Source: an uncultured Bacteroidota bacterium
GTDB taxonomy: Bacteria > Bacteroidota > Bacteroidia > Flavobacteriales_D > Sanyastnellaceae
NCBI GenBank assembly: GCA_903932685.1
Contig: CAIZGX010000030.1
Location: forward strand, 1 to 59,034
Length of the DNA: 59,034 nt
Reading direction: 5' to 3'
The notes below the pieces were generated by a model that saw only the letters and a program-made list of their open reading frames with translations, searched no databases and was not told the origin of the DNA. The position numbers and the translations under genes are program-made. Positions 16,273-25,871 of this stretch are shown piece after piece (position 1 is the stretch's first letter; every line of letters starts with the position of its first letter).

Positions 16273-19014
16273 TTAGGCTTTAGAAATCTTATCAAACAAG
16301 GTGCTTATCATTTTAGTCATTCGCATCTCATGCACACGCGGAGATCCGGTTGCAGGAGAAGCCGACGCTGGCAAACTTACAACGTCTAGGTTTAAGTCGC
16401 GCAATGCTCGCATCATGTAACTCCAAGCTCCCATGTTTTCGGGTTCTTCCTGACACCATACCAACTTCGCTTTTTTGCCGTACTTGCCAAGCAATTCACG
16501 AATTTGCTTTTCAGGAAGCGGATAAAGCTGCTCTATTCGTACCAGCGAAATCTCGTCGGTAAGTCCGCGCTTCTCTTTCTCTTCCAACAATTCGTAATAT
16601 ACTTTTCCGGTGCACAAAGCAACCACCTTGGTTTGCTTGCGCGCTTTAATGTTATCGTCAATAACTTCACGGAATCCTCCTTTCGAAAAGTCTTCAATTT
16701 TAGAAACTGCTTTCGGATAACGCAATAGTTTTTTCGGAGTGAACACAACCAATGGCTTGCGGTATTCCGTCTTGACTTGTCTGCGAAGCAAGTGGAACAT
16801 GTTCGAAGGAACGGTGCAGTTCGCAACTTGAATATTCAGCTCAGCAGCCAATTGTAGGAATCGTTCCATGCGTCCCGAGCTGTGCTCCGAGCCCTGTCCT
16901 TCAAATCCATGTGGAAGAAGAATCGTAATTCCGTTCATCGTGCGCCATTTGTCTTCAGCAGCAGCAATGAATTGGTCGAACATAATCTGTGCTCCGTTAT
17001 TGAAGTCGCCGAACTGCGCTTCCCAAATGGTTAATCCTTGCGGAGTTCCGAAGGCATAACCGTAATCGAATCCAAGAACGCCATACTCACTCAACAAACT
17101 GTTGTAGATCGAAAGCTTCGCTTGTTTCGCACTGATTTCATTCAACGGAATAATGCGCTTCTCTTGATCTTCGTCTGTCTTCACAACAGCATGTCTGTGC
17201 GAGAATGTTCCGCGCTCAACGTCTTGTCCTGAAATACGAATCGGATGTCCTTCTTCCAACAAAGTGGCGTAAGCTAATAACTCTCCGAGTGCCCAGTCCA
17301 ATGTGTTATTGTCTAACATGGTTCTGCGGTCTTCGAAAACTTTTTCAATCTTCCGGAAGAAAGTTTCTCCTTGTGGAAGGTTGGAAATTTTCATTCCCAA
17401 TTCTAATAATTTCTTTTTGGCTACTGCCGTTTCAATGCTTTGCTCGAAATCTTTTTCTGAAGCAACGCGAATGTCTTTCCACGTTTCTTCCAAGAAGTGC
17501 TTCACATAAGCTTGCTTCACACCGCGTGACTTGTCGTATTGCTCATCTAAATGGCCTTCGAAGTTGGTCTTCGCGGCGTTGACTTCTTCTTGAGTAAGGA
17601 CGCCTTCACCCATTAATTTGTTCGCGTATAAATCGCGAAGACTTAAGTGAGAGGCAATGGCTTTGTATAAACTCGGTTGCGTGAACTTCGGCTCATCGCC
17701 CTCGTTGTGTCCGTATTTGCGATATCCCAAAAGGTCTACAAATACATCCATGTTGAATGCCATGCGGTAATCGAAGGCAATTTTCATGGTTTGTATAACG
17801 GCTTCAACGTCGTCTGCGTTCACGTGGAAGACTGGACACAACGTTGTTTTCGCAACGTCGGTGCAATAAGTTGAAGATCTTCCGTCTAAATAATTCGTGG
17901 TGAAACCGACTTGGTTATTAGTCACAATGTGAACCGTACCACCTACGCGGTAACCGTCTAATTGCGCCATTTGAACCACTTCGTAAACGATACCTTGTCC
18001 GGCTATTGCAGCGTCACCGTGAATCAACACAGGGACAATTTTGTTCTCCGAATTTAAGTAATGATCAATTTTTGCGCGGGTTAATCCCGCTACCACTGGA
18101 TTTACCGCTTCCAAGTGAGAAGGGTTAGGGCAGAGGGTCAGGTGAACGCTGTTCCCATTTTGCGTTACGCGATCAATGGAATAACCGAAGTGATACTTCA
18201 CATCGCCATCGAACACGCCTTCATCATCGAACGCCACACCGTCGAATTCTGCAAATATTTCTTCTTGTGGCTTGCCCAGGATATTGGTTAAAACATTCAA
18301 GCGGCCACGGTGAGCCATTCCAATTACAAATTCTTCAACGCCTTTATCGGCGCCATCTCTAACCATATAGTCCATGGCCGGAACCACAGCTTCACATCCT
18401 TCAACACTAAATCTTTTTTGTCCAACAAACTTGCGTTGAATGTATTGCTCGAAGGTGGTTGCCTTGTTTACCATGTCGAAGATTTGCTTTTTCTCTTCGG
18501 AAGTGAAAGGCGTTTTCTTCACCGCTTCAAGGCGAGAACGCAACCACTGAATTTTTTCCGGATCACGGATGTACATGTACTCTGCGCCAATGCTTTCGCA
18601 ATAGCAAGACTGCAAATGCGCAATGATGTCTTTCAATTTCACATCGCCCAATCCCACTTCAACACCTGCATGAAACACCGCTTCAAGATCGGCTTTGGTT
18701 AGTCCGAAGTTTTCGATTTCGAGGCTCGGAGAATATTTTCTTCGTTCACGCACCGGATTGGTGTGGGTGAAAAGGTGTCCGCGCTGGCGGTATGCGTTTA
18801 TAAGGTTAATCACCTTGAATTCCTTGTGCATGCCATCGTCGCCAATAGATGCCGTGTCTCTCGAGAGAACCGGGAATAAGGAATGTTGAAATTCGAAGCC
18901 TTCAAAAAAACGTCTCCAAGAAATATCTAGAGATGAGGGATCTTGCTGATATTGGTTATACAGCGCTTCAATCGTGTTCACATCGGCATTGCCGAGATAA
19001 GAATTATCGTCCAT
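16273..19014 (-). CDS. sucA: 2-oxoglutarate dehydrogenase E1
   Basis: About 913 residues. It is the thiamine-diphosphate-dependent E1 that decarboxylates 2-oxoglutarate in the TCA cycle. Visible blocks are the N-terminal NQYQQDPSSLDISWRRFFEGF, the active-site stretch EFVIGMAHRGRLNVL, IHGDAAIAGQGIVYE with the diphosphate-binding acid, and the HGFEGQGSEHSSGR loop. I start at the ATG at 19014 because the -7 box at 19039-19046 lies between it and the alternative start at 19059, and because the N-terminus then aligns with the family. It forms an operon with sucB; lpdA at 36.3 kb can supply E3. Confidence 0.95.
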   Translation of the reverse strand: MDDNSYLGNADVNTIEALYNQYQQDPSSLDISWRRFFEGFEFQHSLFPVLSRDTASIGDDGMHKEFKVINLINAYRQRGHLFTHTNPVRERRKYSPSLEIENFGLTKADLEAVFHAGVEVGLGDVKLKDIIAHLQSCYCESIGAEYMYIRDPEKIQWLRSRLEAVKKTPFTSEEKKQIFDMVNKATTFEQYIQRKFVGQKRFSVEGCEAVVPAMDYMVRDGADKGVEEFVIGMAHRGRLNVLTNILGKPQEEIFAEFDGVAFDDEGVFDGDVKYHFGYSIDRVTQNGNSVHLTLCPNPSHLEAVNPVVAGLTRAKIDHYLNSENKIVPVLIHGDAAIAGQGIVYEVVQMAQLDGYRVGGTVHIVTNNQVGFTTNYLDGRSSTYCTDVAKTTLCPVFHVNADDVEAVIQTMKIAFDYRMAFNMDVFVDLLGYRKYGHNEGDEPKFTQPSLYKAIASHLSLRDLYANKLMGEGVLTQEEVNAAKTNFEGHLDEQYDKSRGVKQAYVKHFLEETWKDIRVASEKDFEQSIETAVAKKKLLELGMKISNLPQGETFFRKIEKVFEDRRTMLDNNTLDWALGELLAYATLLEEGHPIRISGQDVERGTFSHRHAVVKTDEDQEKRIIPLNEISAKQAKLSIYNSLLSEYGVLGFDYGYAFGTPQGLTIWEAQFGDFNNGAQIMFDQFIAAAEDKWRTMNGITILLPHGFEGQGSEHSSGRMERFLQLAAELNIQVANCTVPSNMFHLLRRQVKTEYRKPLVVFTPKKLLRYPKAVSKIEDFSKGGFREVIDDNIKARKQTKVVALCTGKVYYELLEEKEKRGLTDEISLVRIEQLYPLPEKQIRELLGKYGKKAKLVWCQEEPENMGAWSYMMRALRDLNLDVVSLPASASPATGSPRVHEMRMTKMISTLFDKISKA

Positions 19015-19038
19015 CGATTTCGTTTGAAAATACGGTTC

Positions 19039-19046
19039 CAAAGATA
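19039..19046 (-). promoter_or_regulatory. Candidate -7 element of sucAB
   Basis: Minus-strand TATCTTTG (8/8 to TAnnTTTG), 25 bp upstream of the ATG at 19014. Its position argues against the longer sucA frame starting at 19059. Confidence 0.5.
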
Positions 19047-19107
19047 AGTATTTCTCCAAAAAACGACTTTTCTATTTCACTAAGATATGAACTGAAAAAA
19101 ATCAGGA

Positions 19108-20052
19108 TTAAAGGGTGCGCAATGCCTTGATTATATTGCCTTCCAAGCGATTTTCGACATTTGAATAATCTTGTTTTATGAACGATTCTCCGGTTACCCT
19201 TTCGAAAAGTTCAATGTAGCGGTTGCTTATCTCTTCCAACCATGAGTCCGACATCGCTGGAACTTCTTGGCCTTCTTTGCCCATGAATCCTTCGCTAATT
19301 AACCATTCGCGAACGAATTCTTTGGAAAGTTGACGTTGTTTTTCTCCTGCGGCTTGACGCTCGGCATAGCCTTCAGCATAAAAATAGCGAGAAGAATCGG
19401 GTGTGTGAATCTCGTCCATAAGCACCACTTCACCGTCGTGCTTTCCGAATTCGTATTTCGTGTCAACGAGAATCAATCCGCGTTTGAATGCCAATTCGGT
19501 TCCGCGCGCGTAAAGGGCGCGCGTGTACTTTTCAAGTATGGCGTAGTCTTCGGCAGATACGATTCCTTGAGCAATAATCTCTTCGCGACTGATGTCTTCG
19601 TCGTGACCTTCAGAAGCTTTTGTAGTCGGAGTAATGATGGGGGAAGGAAGCTTGTCGTGTTCTTTTAATCCTTCAGGTAGAGAAACACCGCACAATGTTC
19701 GAAGCCCACTGCTGTAAGTTCTCCAAGCATGTCCGGTTAAATACCCGCGAATAACCATCTCAACTGCGAATGGTTCGCAGCGTTTTCCAATGGTAACATT
19801 CGGATCTGGCGAAGCCAATTTCCAGTTCGGAACCACATCGGCCGTTTCATTCAACATGCGTTCTGCAATCTGATTCAAGACTTGTCCTTTGAATGGAATG
19901 GCTCGTGGTAAAACCACATCGAATGCAGAGATTCGGTCAGAGGCCACCATTACCAAAAGGTCTTCACCTATGCTGTATACATCGCGAACCTTGCCTTTGT
20001 AAAAATTGGTTTGGTTCGGAAATGTGAATTGAGTTCCTGCAATAGCTTCCAT
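19108..20052 (-). CDS. purC: Phosphoribosylaminoimidazole-succinocarboxamide synthase
   Basis: A 314-residue SAICAR synthetase of the ATP-grasp-like fold. It joins aspartate to CAIR in purine synthesis. Motifs: [32 protein letters not shown] near the N-terminus, [47 protein letters not shown], and DKEF-like KEFVREWL. This is the longer form common outside enterobacteria. The ATG at 20052 overlaps the ffh stop by one base (TAATG); upstream codons in the same frame lie inside ffh and encode an atypical acidic stretch, so I exclude them. Confidence 0.95.
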   Translation of the reverse strand: MEAIAGTQFTFPNQTNFYKGKVRDVYSIGEDLLVMVASDRISAFDVVLPRAIPFKGQVLNQIAERMLNETADVVPNWKLASPDPNVTIGKRCEPFAVEMVIRGYLTGHAWRTYSSGLRTLCGVSLPEGLKEHDKLPSPIITPTTKASEGHDEDISREEIIAQGIVSAEDYAILEKYTRALYARGTELAFKRGLILVDTKYEFGKHDGEVVLMDEIHTPDSSRYFYAEGYAERQAAGEKQRQLSKEFVREWLISEGFMGKEGQEVPAMSDSWLEEISNRYIELFERVTGESFIKQDYSNVENRLEGNIIKALRTL

Positions 20053-21392
20053 TATCTTTTTAGTCCTTTCATTTGATTCGCTTGCTTCATCATAGCAGCC
20101 ATTTGGTTCTTGTTGGTGAACATTTTCATCATCTGACGCGTCTGATCGAACTGCTTCATCAGTTTGTTCACTTCTTCCAACGGACGTCCACATCCTTTTG
20201 CGATTCGTGCTTTGCGCGAAGGGTTAATCATGCTTGGGTTCGAGCGTTCAGTTGGAGTCATGCTGTGAATAATGGCTTCCACATATTTGAAGGCATCGTC
20301 GTTAACATCTACATTTTTCAACTGACCCATTCCAGGAAGCATGCCCATAAGGTCTTTCATACTTCCCATTTTTTTGATCTGACCAATTTGATCTAGGAAG
20401 TCATTGAAGTCGAATTGGTCTTTTTTAATGCGCTTCTGCAGACGCATCGCTTGTTCTTCATCAAATTGCTCTTGTGCCTTTTCAACCAAGGAAACCACAT
20501 CGCCCATTCCAAGAATACGACTGGCCATACGCTCGGGGTAGAACACGTCAATCGCGTCCATCTTCTCTCCAGTACCCACGAACTTAATGGGCTTGTTAAC
20601 TTCACTCTTAATGCTTAGCGCAGCTCCACCTCGGGTGTCGCCGTCTAACTTGGTAAGAATGACCCCGTCGAAATTCAATTTATCATGAAACGCTTTCGCG
20701 GTATTCACAGCATCTTGACCGGTCATGGCATCTACCACGAACAACGTCTCTGTCGGCTGAAGGGCTTCCTTCACCGCAGCAATTTCGGTCATCATCTGCT
20801 CATCAACAGCCAAACGTCCGGCAGTATCGACAATAACTACGTTGTATCCGTTTTGCTTCGCGAAGGCCAAAGCGTTTTTCGCGATTGAAACGGCATCTTT
20901 GTTTTCTGGTTCGCTGTAGACCTTAACACCAATGCTATCTCCAACGACATGCAACTGGTTAATCGCAGCCGGACGGTAAATATCGCAAGCAACCAATAAC
21001 GGGTTCTTTCCTTTTTTTGTTTTTAAATAATTTGCAAGCTTTCCGGAAAACGTTGTCTTACCCGAACCCTGCAAACCACTCATTAAGATAATACCCGGAT
21101 TCCCTTGGAAGTTCAGCTCGCTGTGTTCACCGCCCATTAAGTCTTTCAACTCGTCTTGGGTAATCTTCACCAACAACTGTCCAGGGCTAATAGCTGTTAG
21201 AACCTTTTGTCCAAGTGCCTTCTCTTTAACGCGATCGGCGAATTCTTTGGCGGTCTTGTAACTAACGTCAGAGTCTAACAATGCACGACGCACTTCTTTC
21301 AACGTTTCAGAAACGTTAACTTCTGTAATTTGGCCGTGTCCTTTTAAGACTTTCAGCGCTCTCTCTAACTTATCGGATAAATTTTCAAACAT
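20052..21392 (-). CDS. ffh: Signal recognition particle GTPase Ffh
   Basis: A 446-residue SRP54 homologue that binds signal sequences and the SRP RNA and hands nascent chains to FtsY at the membrane. The N domain (1-95) is followed by the G domain with P-loop GLQGSGKTT (106-114), DTAGR, and [14 protein letters not shown]. The C-terminal methionine-rich M domain (about 320-446) contains [16 protein letters not shown] and a Met/Gln-rich tail. It is translationally coupled to purC. No SRP RNA gene was seen in the window. Confidence 0.97.
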   Translation of the reverse strand: MFENLSDKLERALKVLKGHGQITEVNVSETLKEVRRALLDSDVSYKTAKEFADRVKEKALGQKVLTAISPGQLLVKITQDELKDLMGGEHSELNFQGNPGIILMSGLQGSGKTTFSGKLANYLKTKKGKNPLLVACDIYRPAAINQLHVVGDSIGVKVYSEPENKDAVSIAKNALAFAKQNGYNVVIVDTAGRLAVDEQMMTEIAAVKEALQPTETLFVVDAMTGQDAVNTAKAFHDKLNFDGVILTKLDGDTRGGAALSIKSEVNKPIKFVGTGEKMDAIDVFYPERMASRILGMGDVVSLVEKAQEQFDEEQAMRLQKRIKKDQFDFNDFLDQIGQIKKMGSMKDLMGMLPGMGQLKNVDVNDDAFKYVEAIIHSMTPTERSNPSMINPSRKARIAKGCGRPLEEVNKLMKQFDQTRQMMKMFTNKNQMAAMMKQANQMKGLKR

Positions 21393-21413
21393 GGTATTCT
21401 ACAAATGAGGTTG

Positions 21414-21421
21414 CAAAGTTA
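21414..21421 (-). promoter_or_regulatory. Candidate -7 element of ffh-purC
   Basis: Minus-strand TAACTTTG (8/8 to TAnnTTTG), 21 bp upstream of the ffh ATG. It is back to back with a plus-strand box at 21443-21450. Confidence 0.5.
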
Positions 21422-21442
21422 ATCTTAAAGTTCTGTCGCACT

Positions 21443-21450
21443 TATATTTG
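21443..21450 (+). promoter_or_regulatory. Candidate -7 element of the 21466 gene
   Basis: TATATTTG (8/8 to TAnnTTTG), 15 bp upstream of the ATG at 21466, diverging from the ffh promoter. Confidence 0.45.
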
Positions 21451-21465
21451 TAAAAATATGTTGAA

Positions 21466-22485
21466 ATGAAAAAGTTGCTTTTCCTTTTGTTTGCGGTCGT
21501 GAGTTGTGTGGTGTTGAATGCACAAGTGCGTTACAGAGTGACTACAGTAGAGCAACGCATTCAAACCACTGACTACTGGATTTCAGTTCAGAAAATGAAT
21601 ACATTCATTACTTCCAACAACATTATGGTTTCTCGTCAGAACGAATCTCCATTGAAGTACACCGTGAATTTCAGCATTGAACCGAAGCTTTACGCGGCTT
21701 ACAAAGAGGTTGTGAAAGGTATGGGGCTGTTCACAGAAAACAATTTGAACACGACCGACAACACGGCGCGCGTTGAAGAGTTGAAGGGAAACGTTAAGTA
21801 CTATCAAGATCAGATTGCACTTCAAAATTCATTGATGGCAAAGATGGATCCGCAGACCGAGCAATACAAGAACATGTGGAGAGAGTTGAAGAATTGGGAG
21901 ACGAGCATTCGAACTGCGCAAACCGATTTAAACAACCTCACTAGCACCGAATATTATTACGTGGTTGATTTAGAAATTGAAGACGAGACCTACACACCTC
22001 AGACAAGTTCTGTTCAATGGATAAATATGCCTGGTGTGGAGTATTCTTATTTGCAAATCGAAGAACCTCAGGACACCCTAAGCAGCGCATATTATCAAGG
22101 TGTTTTTTTGAAATATGTATTCACCAAAGGCAAGTCTTTCGCGACGTTAGGAGCATATAAGACAACCAACAAGCTAGATCCAGATACGATGCATTATTCA
22201 GAGATGTTTGTTTTCGGATTTGGACAAGATTTTTACTCAAGACATTTGGGAAGAGGTTCGAAGAAATTCTTCAACCTATATAGCGGCTACACACTAGGAG
22301 GAATGCTTGCTTCAAACGACAAACGCAAGGAAAGCTTTGGATACTTAGCTCCGGCAGTGGGCTTGGAAATTTTTAAGAATAAATACGTTTTAATTGATAC
22401 TAAGGTGAACTACATGGTTCCCTTCAAGAACACCCGCCAAATGCGTGGACTAGCATTCAACGTGTCGTTCAATTTCGTGTTCTAA
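21466..22485 (+). CDS. Exported outer-membrane-like protein of unknown function
   Basis: Not recognised as a named family. It has a clear signal peptide (1-19, ending LNAQ), then a mixed region, then a charged helical, possibly coiled-coil stretch at about 105-165 (rich in K, E, Q and L). The C-terminal half has alternating hydrophobic and aromatic strands (FFNLYSGYTLGGML, YVLIDTKVNYMVPF) and ends in Phe (NVSFNFVF), as outer membrane barrel strands do. This suggests an envelope protein with a periplasmic helical domain and a small barrel or barrel-like domain. It has its own promoter candidate and stands alone between ffh and a repeat-containing gap. Confidence 0.7.
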   Translation: MKKLLFLLFAVVSCVVLNAQVRYRVTTVEQRIQTTDYWISVQKMNTFITSNNIMVSRQNESPLKYTVNFSIEPKLYAAYKEVVKGMGLFTENNLNTTDNTARVEELKGNVKYYQDQIALQNSLMAKMDPQTEQYKNMWRELKNWETSIRTAQTDLNNLTSTEYYYVVDLEIEDETYTPQTSSVQWINMPGVEYSYLQIEEPQDTLSSAYYQGVFLKYVFTKGKSFATLGAYKTTNKLDPDTMHYSEMFVFGFGQDFYSRHLGRGSKKFFNLYSGYTLGGMLASNDKRKESFGYLAPAVGLEIFKNKYVLIDTKVNYMVPFKNTRQMRGLAFNVSFNFVF

Positions 22486-22514
22486 AGGAAGGTAGTCGCA
22501 GACATTCGCCGCAG

Positions 22515-22580
22515 GCATTCGTTCAAAGAACATTCTTGCTTCGCAAATTCTTCCCCTCTCTTACCCTCTCTTACCTTTAT
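22515..22580. repeat. Dispersed repeat modules (inverted copies)
   Basis: 22515-22535 is a degenerate inverted copy of the 20-mer at 922 and 59014. At 22548-22580 a pyrimidine tract reads, on the minus strand, AGGTAAGAGAGGGTAAGAGA followed by GGGGAAGA. The same purine-rich module occurs at 58125-58152 and inside a coding region at 54377-54409. Just left of it, AGTCGCAGAC (22494-22503) is the inverse of a string at 58206-58215. Confidence 0.65.
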
Positions 22581-22585
22581 TAGAA

Positions 22586-25297
22586 TTATCTAAAAAGCAC
22601 AATGTGCCCAGAAAACGCATGCGGTAATTCAATCAAATCCTTCATGGTAATTTGATAATTATACACGCCGTCTGCTGCGAAGTATTCACCGCCTAAGACA
22701 TTGCCAGTCCATGCTTCTTTTGGGTTATTCGTTTGGAAAATGAGTTGTCCCCAACGATCGTAGATTGACAAATTGTAGCTTGTTGTTCCTGTGGACTCAG
22801 GAATCCACACATCATTTATTCCATCATCATTTGGAGAAAAACAATTCGGAGCATAGAACAAGAATCCGGCAACAATAACTTCTCCTGTTGCTTGATCAAT
22901 GCATCCGTATTCATTCGTAACGGTTTGTGTAATGGTTTGAATTCCTGCTTCGGTCCATTCGTAAGGAAAATTGCAATCGCTGCTAATTCCGCCATCTGAC
23001 ATCGAATAGACACAATCAATTCCTCCGGTGGAAAGATCTGTAATGATGGTATTCGAATTCAAAATATCAACTGTTTGTGGAGTAATGGAGAAGCCTGCAT
23101 TCGGCAGGGGATACACAGTAATCGCATCGTTCAAACTTTGATAGAGCGTGTCGATACACCCGTTCACTGTGTACACCATGAGCGATACGTCGTAGGTTCC
23201 AGGCGTATTGTAGATGTGTAAATTTTCGGGTTGAAAACTACCTGTTCCATCTCCGAAGTTCCACTCGTAAAACAATTGCGTATTGCTTTGCGCCACGGCG
23301 TTAAATGTTCCGAAAACAGGCGGACATCCTGCCGCTGGAAAAATAGAAGGGTCGAGTGAAGGGTCTATTGGCACCCAAACATTATCGATATACGACTCGG
23401 TGCAACCGTTTTCAGTAATGCTCAAGGTGACGGTGTATGTTCCTTCTTGGGAATAGGAAATGTTTTGAGGATTGGCCAATGTTGAATTTTGAATTTCCGG
23501 ACTTCCGAAATCCCACAGATACGTTGCGAAATTTGTGTTTGCTCCAACAGCCTGAAAGTCGAAACTGTTGGTGGAAAGGCATTGTGTATTCTGCGCAGGA
23601 AACGAAGGGATTAAATTTCCTTGAATCTCTATTGCGGTCGTTGTGGTGTCGGGACAATTAAACTCAGAGATGGCAACGAGTTGAATGGTATAACTTCCCG
23701 TATCGGGAAAAGAAAATTGTGGTTCGAAGTCGTCTGAATAATCGCCGTTGAAAACGGTATTGAATTCCCACCAATACTCGGTCGCGTTTTGAGAGTCGTT
23801 TAAAAAAGTATAGGTTAATCCATCGCAAAAAGTAGATTGGTTTGGAATAACAGCGACTGGATCGGGCGGATTAACAATTGTAATCGTAGTGTCTGCAACA
23901 CATCCATCGCTTGTTGTAGCAGTAAGCGTAACAGTGTGAACACCTTCGTTCGAATCGAAAATAATTCCTTGTGGGTGAACCACGTTGGCTGACGTCGGAT
24001 TTGAGTTTGTTCCGAAATTCCAAAGCAATGTTCCGTTGTTTGCAACGAAAGTGGCAGATCCCATGAAATCGTAAGTGTCGAGATTATTCACACACGCATA
24101 GTCTTCAACAGTAATAATTGGATCGATGTCGGGAAAAACTGTATAATTTACTGTCGCGGTGTCTGAGCAAGACCAACCTGGATTCGCTACGAGTGTTATG
24201 GTATATGTCCCAGGGTTTGGATAAGTAAATGAGGGGTTTTGTTCTGTGCTCACATCGGTATCGTCGAACGGAACCCCAAAATCCCACTCCCAAAATGTAG
24301 AATTCACACTTTCGTTCGTTAAGCTAACAACAAGCCCATTGCACAAAGAGGTTTGCTCAGGAATGCTTGCAATAATCGATTGATCGCAAAGGGTGACGTT
24401 GAATTGAAATGTTCGGCGCGTGGTTGAAATGTATACTCCGTTTCTATATTCTTCTGCACAAACCGTGATAGTATATTGTCCGACTTGAGTAGCAGTTCCG
24501 CTAATCAGTCCAGTTGTGGGTTGAATACCCATGGCCGGATTACTCGTAATCGGATAGGTCGAAGAAAAGCCAGGTCCGTAGGTTAGATTAGGATAAGGAG
24601 GATCGTTCGGCGGGTTGGGCATAGGATCGAATTGGTCCGCGAATAAATATGGAGCGCAAAATGAATAGACAATGACATCGCCATCCGGATCAACTGCAGA
24701 ATGGTCAAACGTAAACGAAGCGTCTTTGCACAAGGCTGGTGGAGGGAAGTTTGTAAATCTCGGACTTGAATTGTATCCAGTGGCGAGTTCGCTAGTTCCT
24801 GGGACATGAGCGACATAAGACACTCCCTGCGATTGAGGCGATATTAAATTGTCAATACTGGGTTGAAAACAACAACGTTGATGAACAATATTGTAGCCGC
24901 CAGGTGTTGGAGGTAGGTTCACACTTGCTGTATAGATAGCTTGTTCAACACAAATGTCAGGGGGCAAAACAAAACACGGGTTATTTAGAATGATTGGAAT
25001 GTTCGTGACGTTCGTGCTGATGAGATTTATCGAAAGTTCATCGAATAAAATGTTGTTGCTCGTGAAAATGCCTATGGAAACAGCAGCGTCGAAATCTGTT
25101 CCGTTCACATTCGCGGGACCGCAATCGCGGAAAATCTTAAGGGTTACGGTGTAGTTGTTTCCCGTCGTGTGCGTGTAATAAATTTCACCACCAATTAAAT
25201 GCGAGGCAATTGATTCTATAGAAATAGTCAACGAGAAAAGGCAAAATAAGATGCCAATGCTTTTTCGGAGTGCGATATTTCTATTAAATCGGAACAT
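22586..25297 (-). CDS. PKD-domain surface protein with CHU_C sorting domain
   Basis: About 903 residues. A signal peptide (ISIESIAS, cut before HLIGGEIYY) is followed by a domain with paired Cys found at the start of many Bacteroidota adhesins. Several PKD domains follow (WDFG, WEFNT, YLWDFGSPEI, YEWNFGDGTG repeats, roughly 360-800). The end is a gliding-motility-associated CHU_C domain: FSPNDDGINDVWIPE, YDRWGQLIFQTNNPKEAWTG, GVYNYQITMKD, SGHIVLFR. That C-terminus is a type B signal for T9SS export, so the protein is probably cell-surface or secreted, and adhesive. The ATG at 25297 places the signal peptide correctly; the frame upstream of it is unlikely. Confidence 0.88.
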   Translation of the reverse strand: MFRFNRNIALRKSIGILFCLFSLTISIESIASHLIGGEIYYTHTTGNNYTVTLKIFRDCGPANVNGTDFDAAVSIGIFTSNNILFDELSINLISTNVTNIPIILNNPCFVLPPDICVEQAIYTASVNLPPTPGGYNIVHQRCCFQPSIDNLISPQSQGVSYVAHVPGTSELATGYNSSPRFTNFPPPALCKDASFTFDHSAVDPDGDVIVYSFCAPYLFADQFDPMPNPPNDPPYPNLTYGPGFSSTYPITSNPAMGIQPTTGLISGTATQVGQYTITVCAEEYRNGVYISTTRRTFQFNVTLCDQSIIASIPEQTSLCNGLVVSLTNESVNSTFWEWDFGVPFDDTDVSTEQNPSFTYPNPGTYTITLVANPGWSCSDTATVNYTVFPDIDPIITVEDYACVNNLDTYDFMGSATFVANNGTLLWNFGTNSNPTSANVVHPQGIIFDSNEGVHTVTLTATTSDGCVADTTITIVNPPDPVAVIPNQSTFCDGLTYTFLNDSQNATEYWWEFNTVFNGDYSDDFEPQFSFPDTGSYTIQLVAISEFNCPDTTTTAIEIQGNLIPSFPAQNTQCLSTNSFDFQAVGANTNFATYLWDFGSPEIQNSTLANPQNISYSQEGTYTVTLSITENGCTESYIDNVWVPIDPSLDPSIFPAAGCPPVFGTFNAVAQSNTQLFYEWNFGDGTGSFQPENLHIYNTPGTYDVSLMVYTVNGCIDTLYQSLNDAITVYPLPNAGFSITPQTVDILNSNTIITDLSTGGIDCVYSMSDGGISSDCNFPYEWTEAGIQTITQTVTNEYGCIDQATGEVIVAGFLFYAPNCFSPNDDGINDVWIPESTGTTSYNLSIYDRWGQLIFQTNNPKEAWTGNVLGGEYFAADGVYNYQITMKDLIELPHAFSGHIVLFR

Positions 25298-25383
25298 TCT
25301 TGTGGTGAACGAATATAAAACCCTTTTCGGGGCCAAAAGGTTGTCTTCCCAACTAAAAAGAATTAAAAGTATCATTCCTTACA

Positions 25384-25391
25384 TAAATTTG
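25384..25391 (+). promoter_or_regulatory. Candidate -7 element of moaC-mobA
   Basis: TAAATTTG (8/8 to TAnnTTTG) only 6 bp before the moaC ATG at 25398, which would give a nearly leaderless mRNA. On the other strand a 7/8 box (TATATTCG, 25310-25317) precedes the CHU_C gene. Confidence 0.4.
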
Positions 25392-25397
25392 AATCCG

Positions 25398-25871
25398 ATG
25401 GAACACTTGTCACATGTAAATGAAAAGGGAAACGCGTCCATGGTCGACGTTTCTGAAAAAAGCGATACGTTGCGCCAAGCAACGGCGGTTGCGGAAATTA
25501 TTTTTCCAGATAACTTGAATCAGTTGTTTCAAAACAACGAATATCAATCGCCCAAGGGTCCTGTGTTCCAAACCGCCCGCATTTCAGGTATACAAGGGGT
25601 AAAGCAAACGTCGACACTAATTCCGCTGTGTCATCCGCTTGCCATTACAGGCATTGATGTGCAGATTGAGAAGACAGAGAAGGGTGCTCACATTCAGTGC
25701 ACTGTGAAGACGTTCGGTAAGACTGGGGTTGAAATGGAAGCGCTAACCGGCGCATCTGTTGCGGCGCTTACGATATACGACATGTGTAAGGCCATGAGCT
25801 TCGAAATGGAAATAGGAGGAGTGAAGTTGTTGGAAAAGTTTGGAGGTAAATCGACATACATTTCCAAGTAA
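25398..25871 (+). CDS. moaC: Cyclic pyranopterin monophosphate synthase
   Basis: A 157-residue MoaC that forms cPMP, the first stable intermediate of molybdenum cofactor synthesis. The family blocks are MVDVSEKSDTLRQATA (15-30), LIPLCHPLAITG (74-85) and TGVEMEALTGASVAALTIYDMCKA (109-132). Catalytic Asp128 and Lys131 are at the positions known from E. coli. The ATG at 25398 matches the usual N-terminus; the frame runs open further upstream into the divergent gene. It overlaps mobA by one base. moaA is not in the window. Confidence 0.95.
   Translation: MEHLSHVNEKGNASMVDVSEKSDTLRQATAVAEIIFPDNLNQLFQNNEYQSPKGPVFQTARISGIQGVKQTSTLIPLCHPLAITGIDVQIEKTEKGAHIQCTVKTFGKTGVEMEALTGASVAALTIYDMCKAMSFEMEIGGVKLLEKFGGKSTYISK

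Noticed and set aside
20053-20193. Acidic N-terminal extension of PurC
   Set aside because: It is an out-of-frame reading of the ffh 3' end. The coupled ATG at 20052 fits the family.
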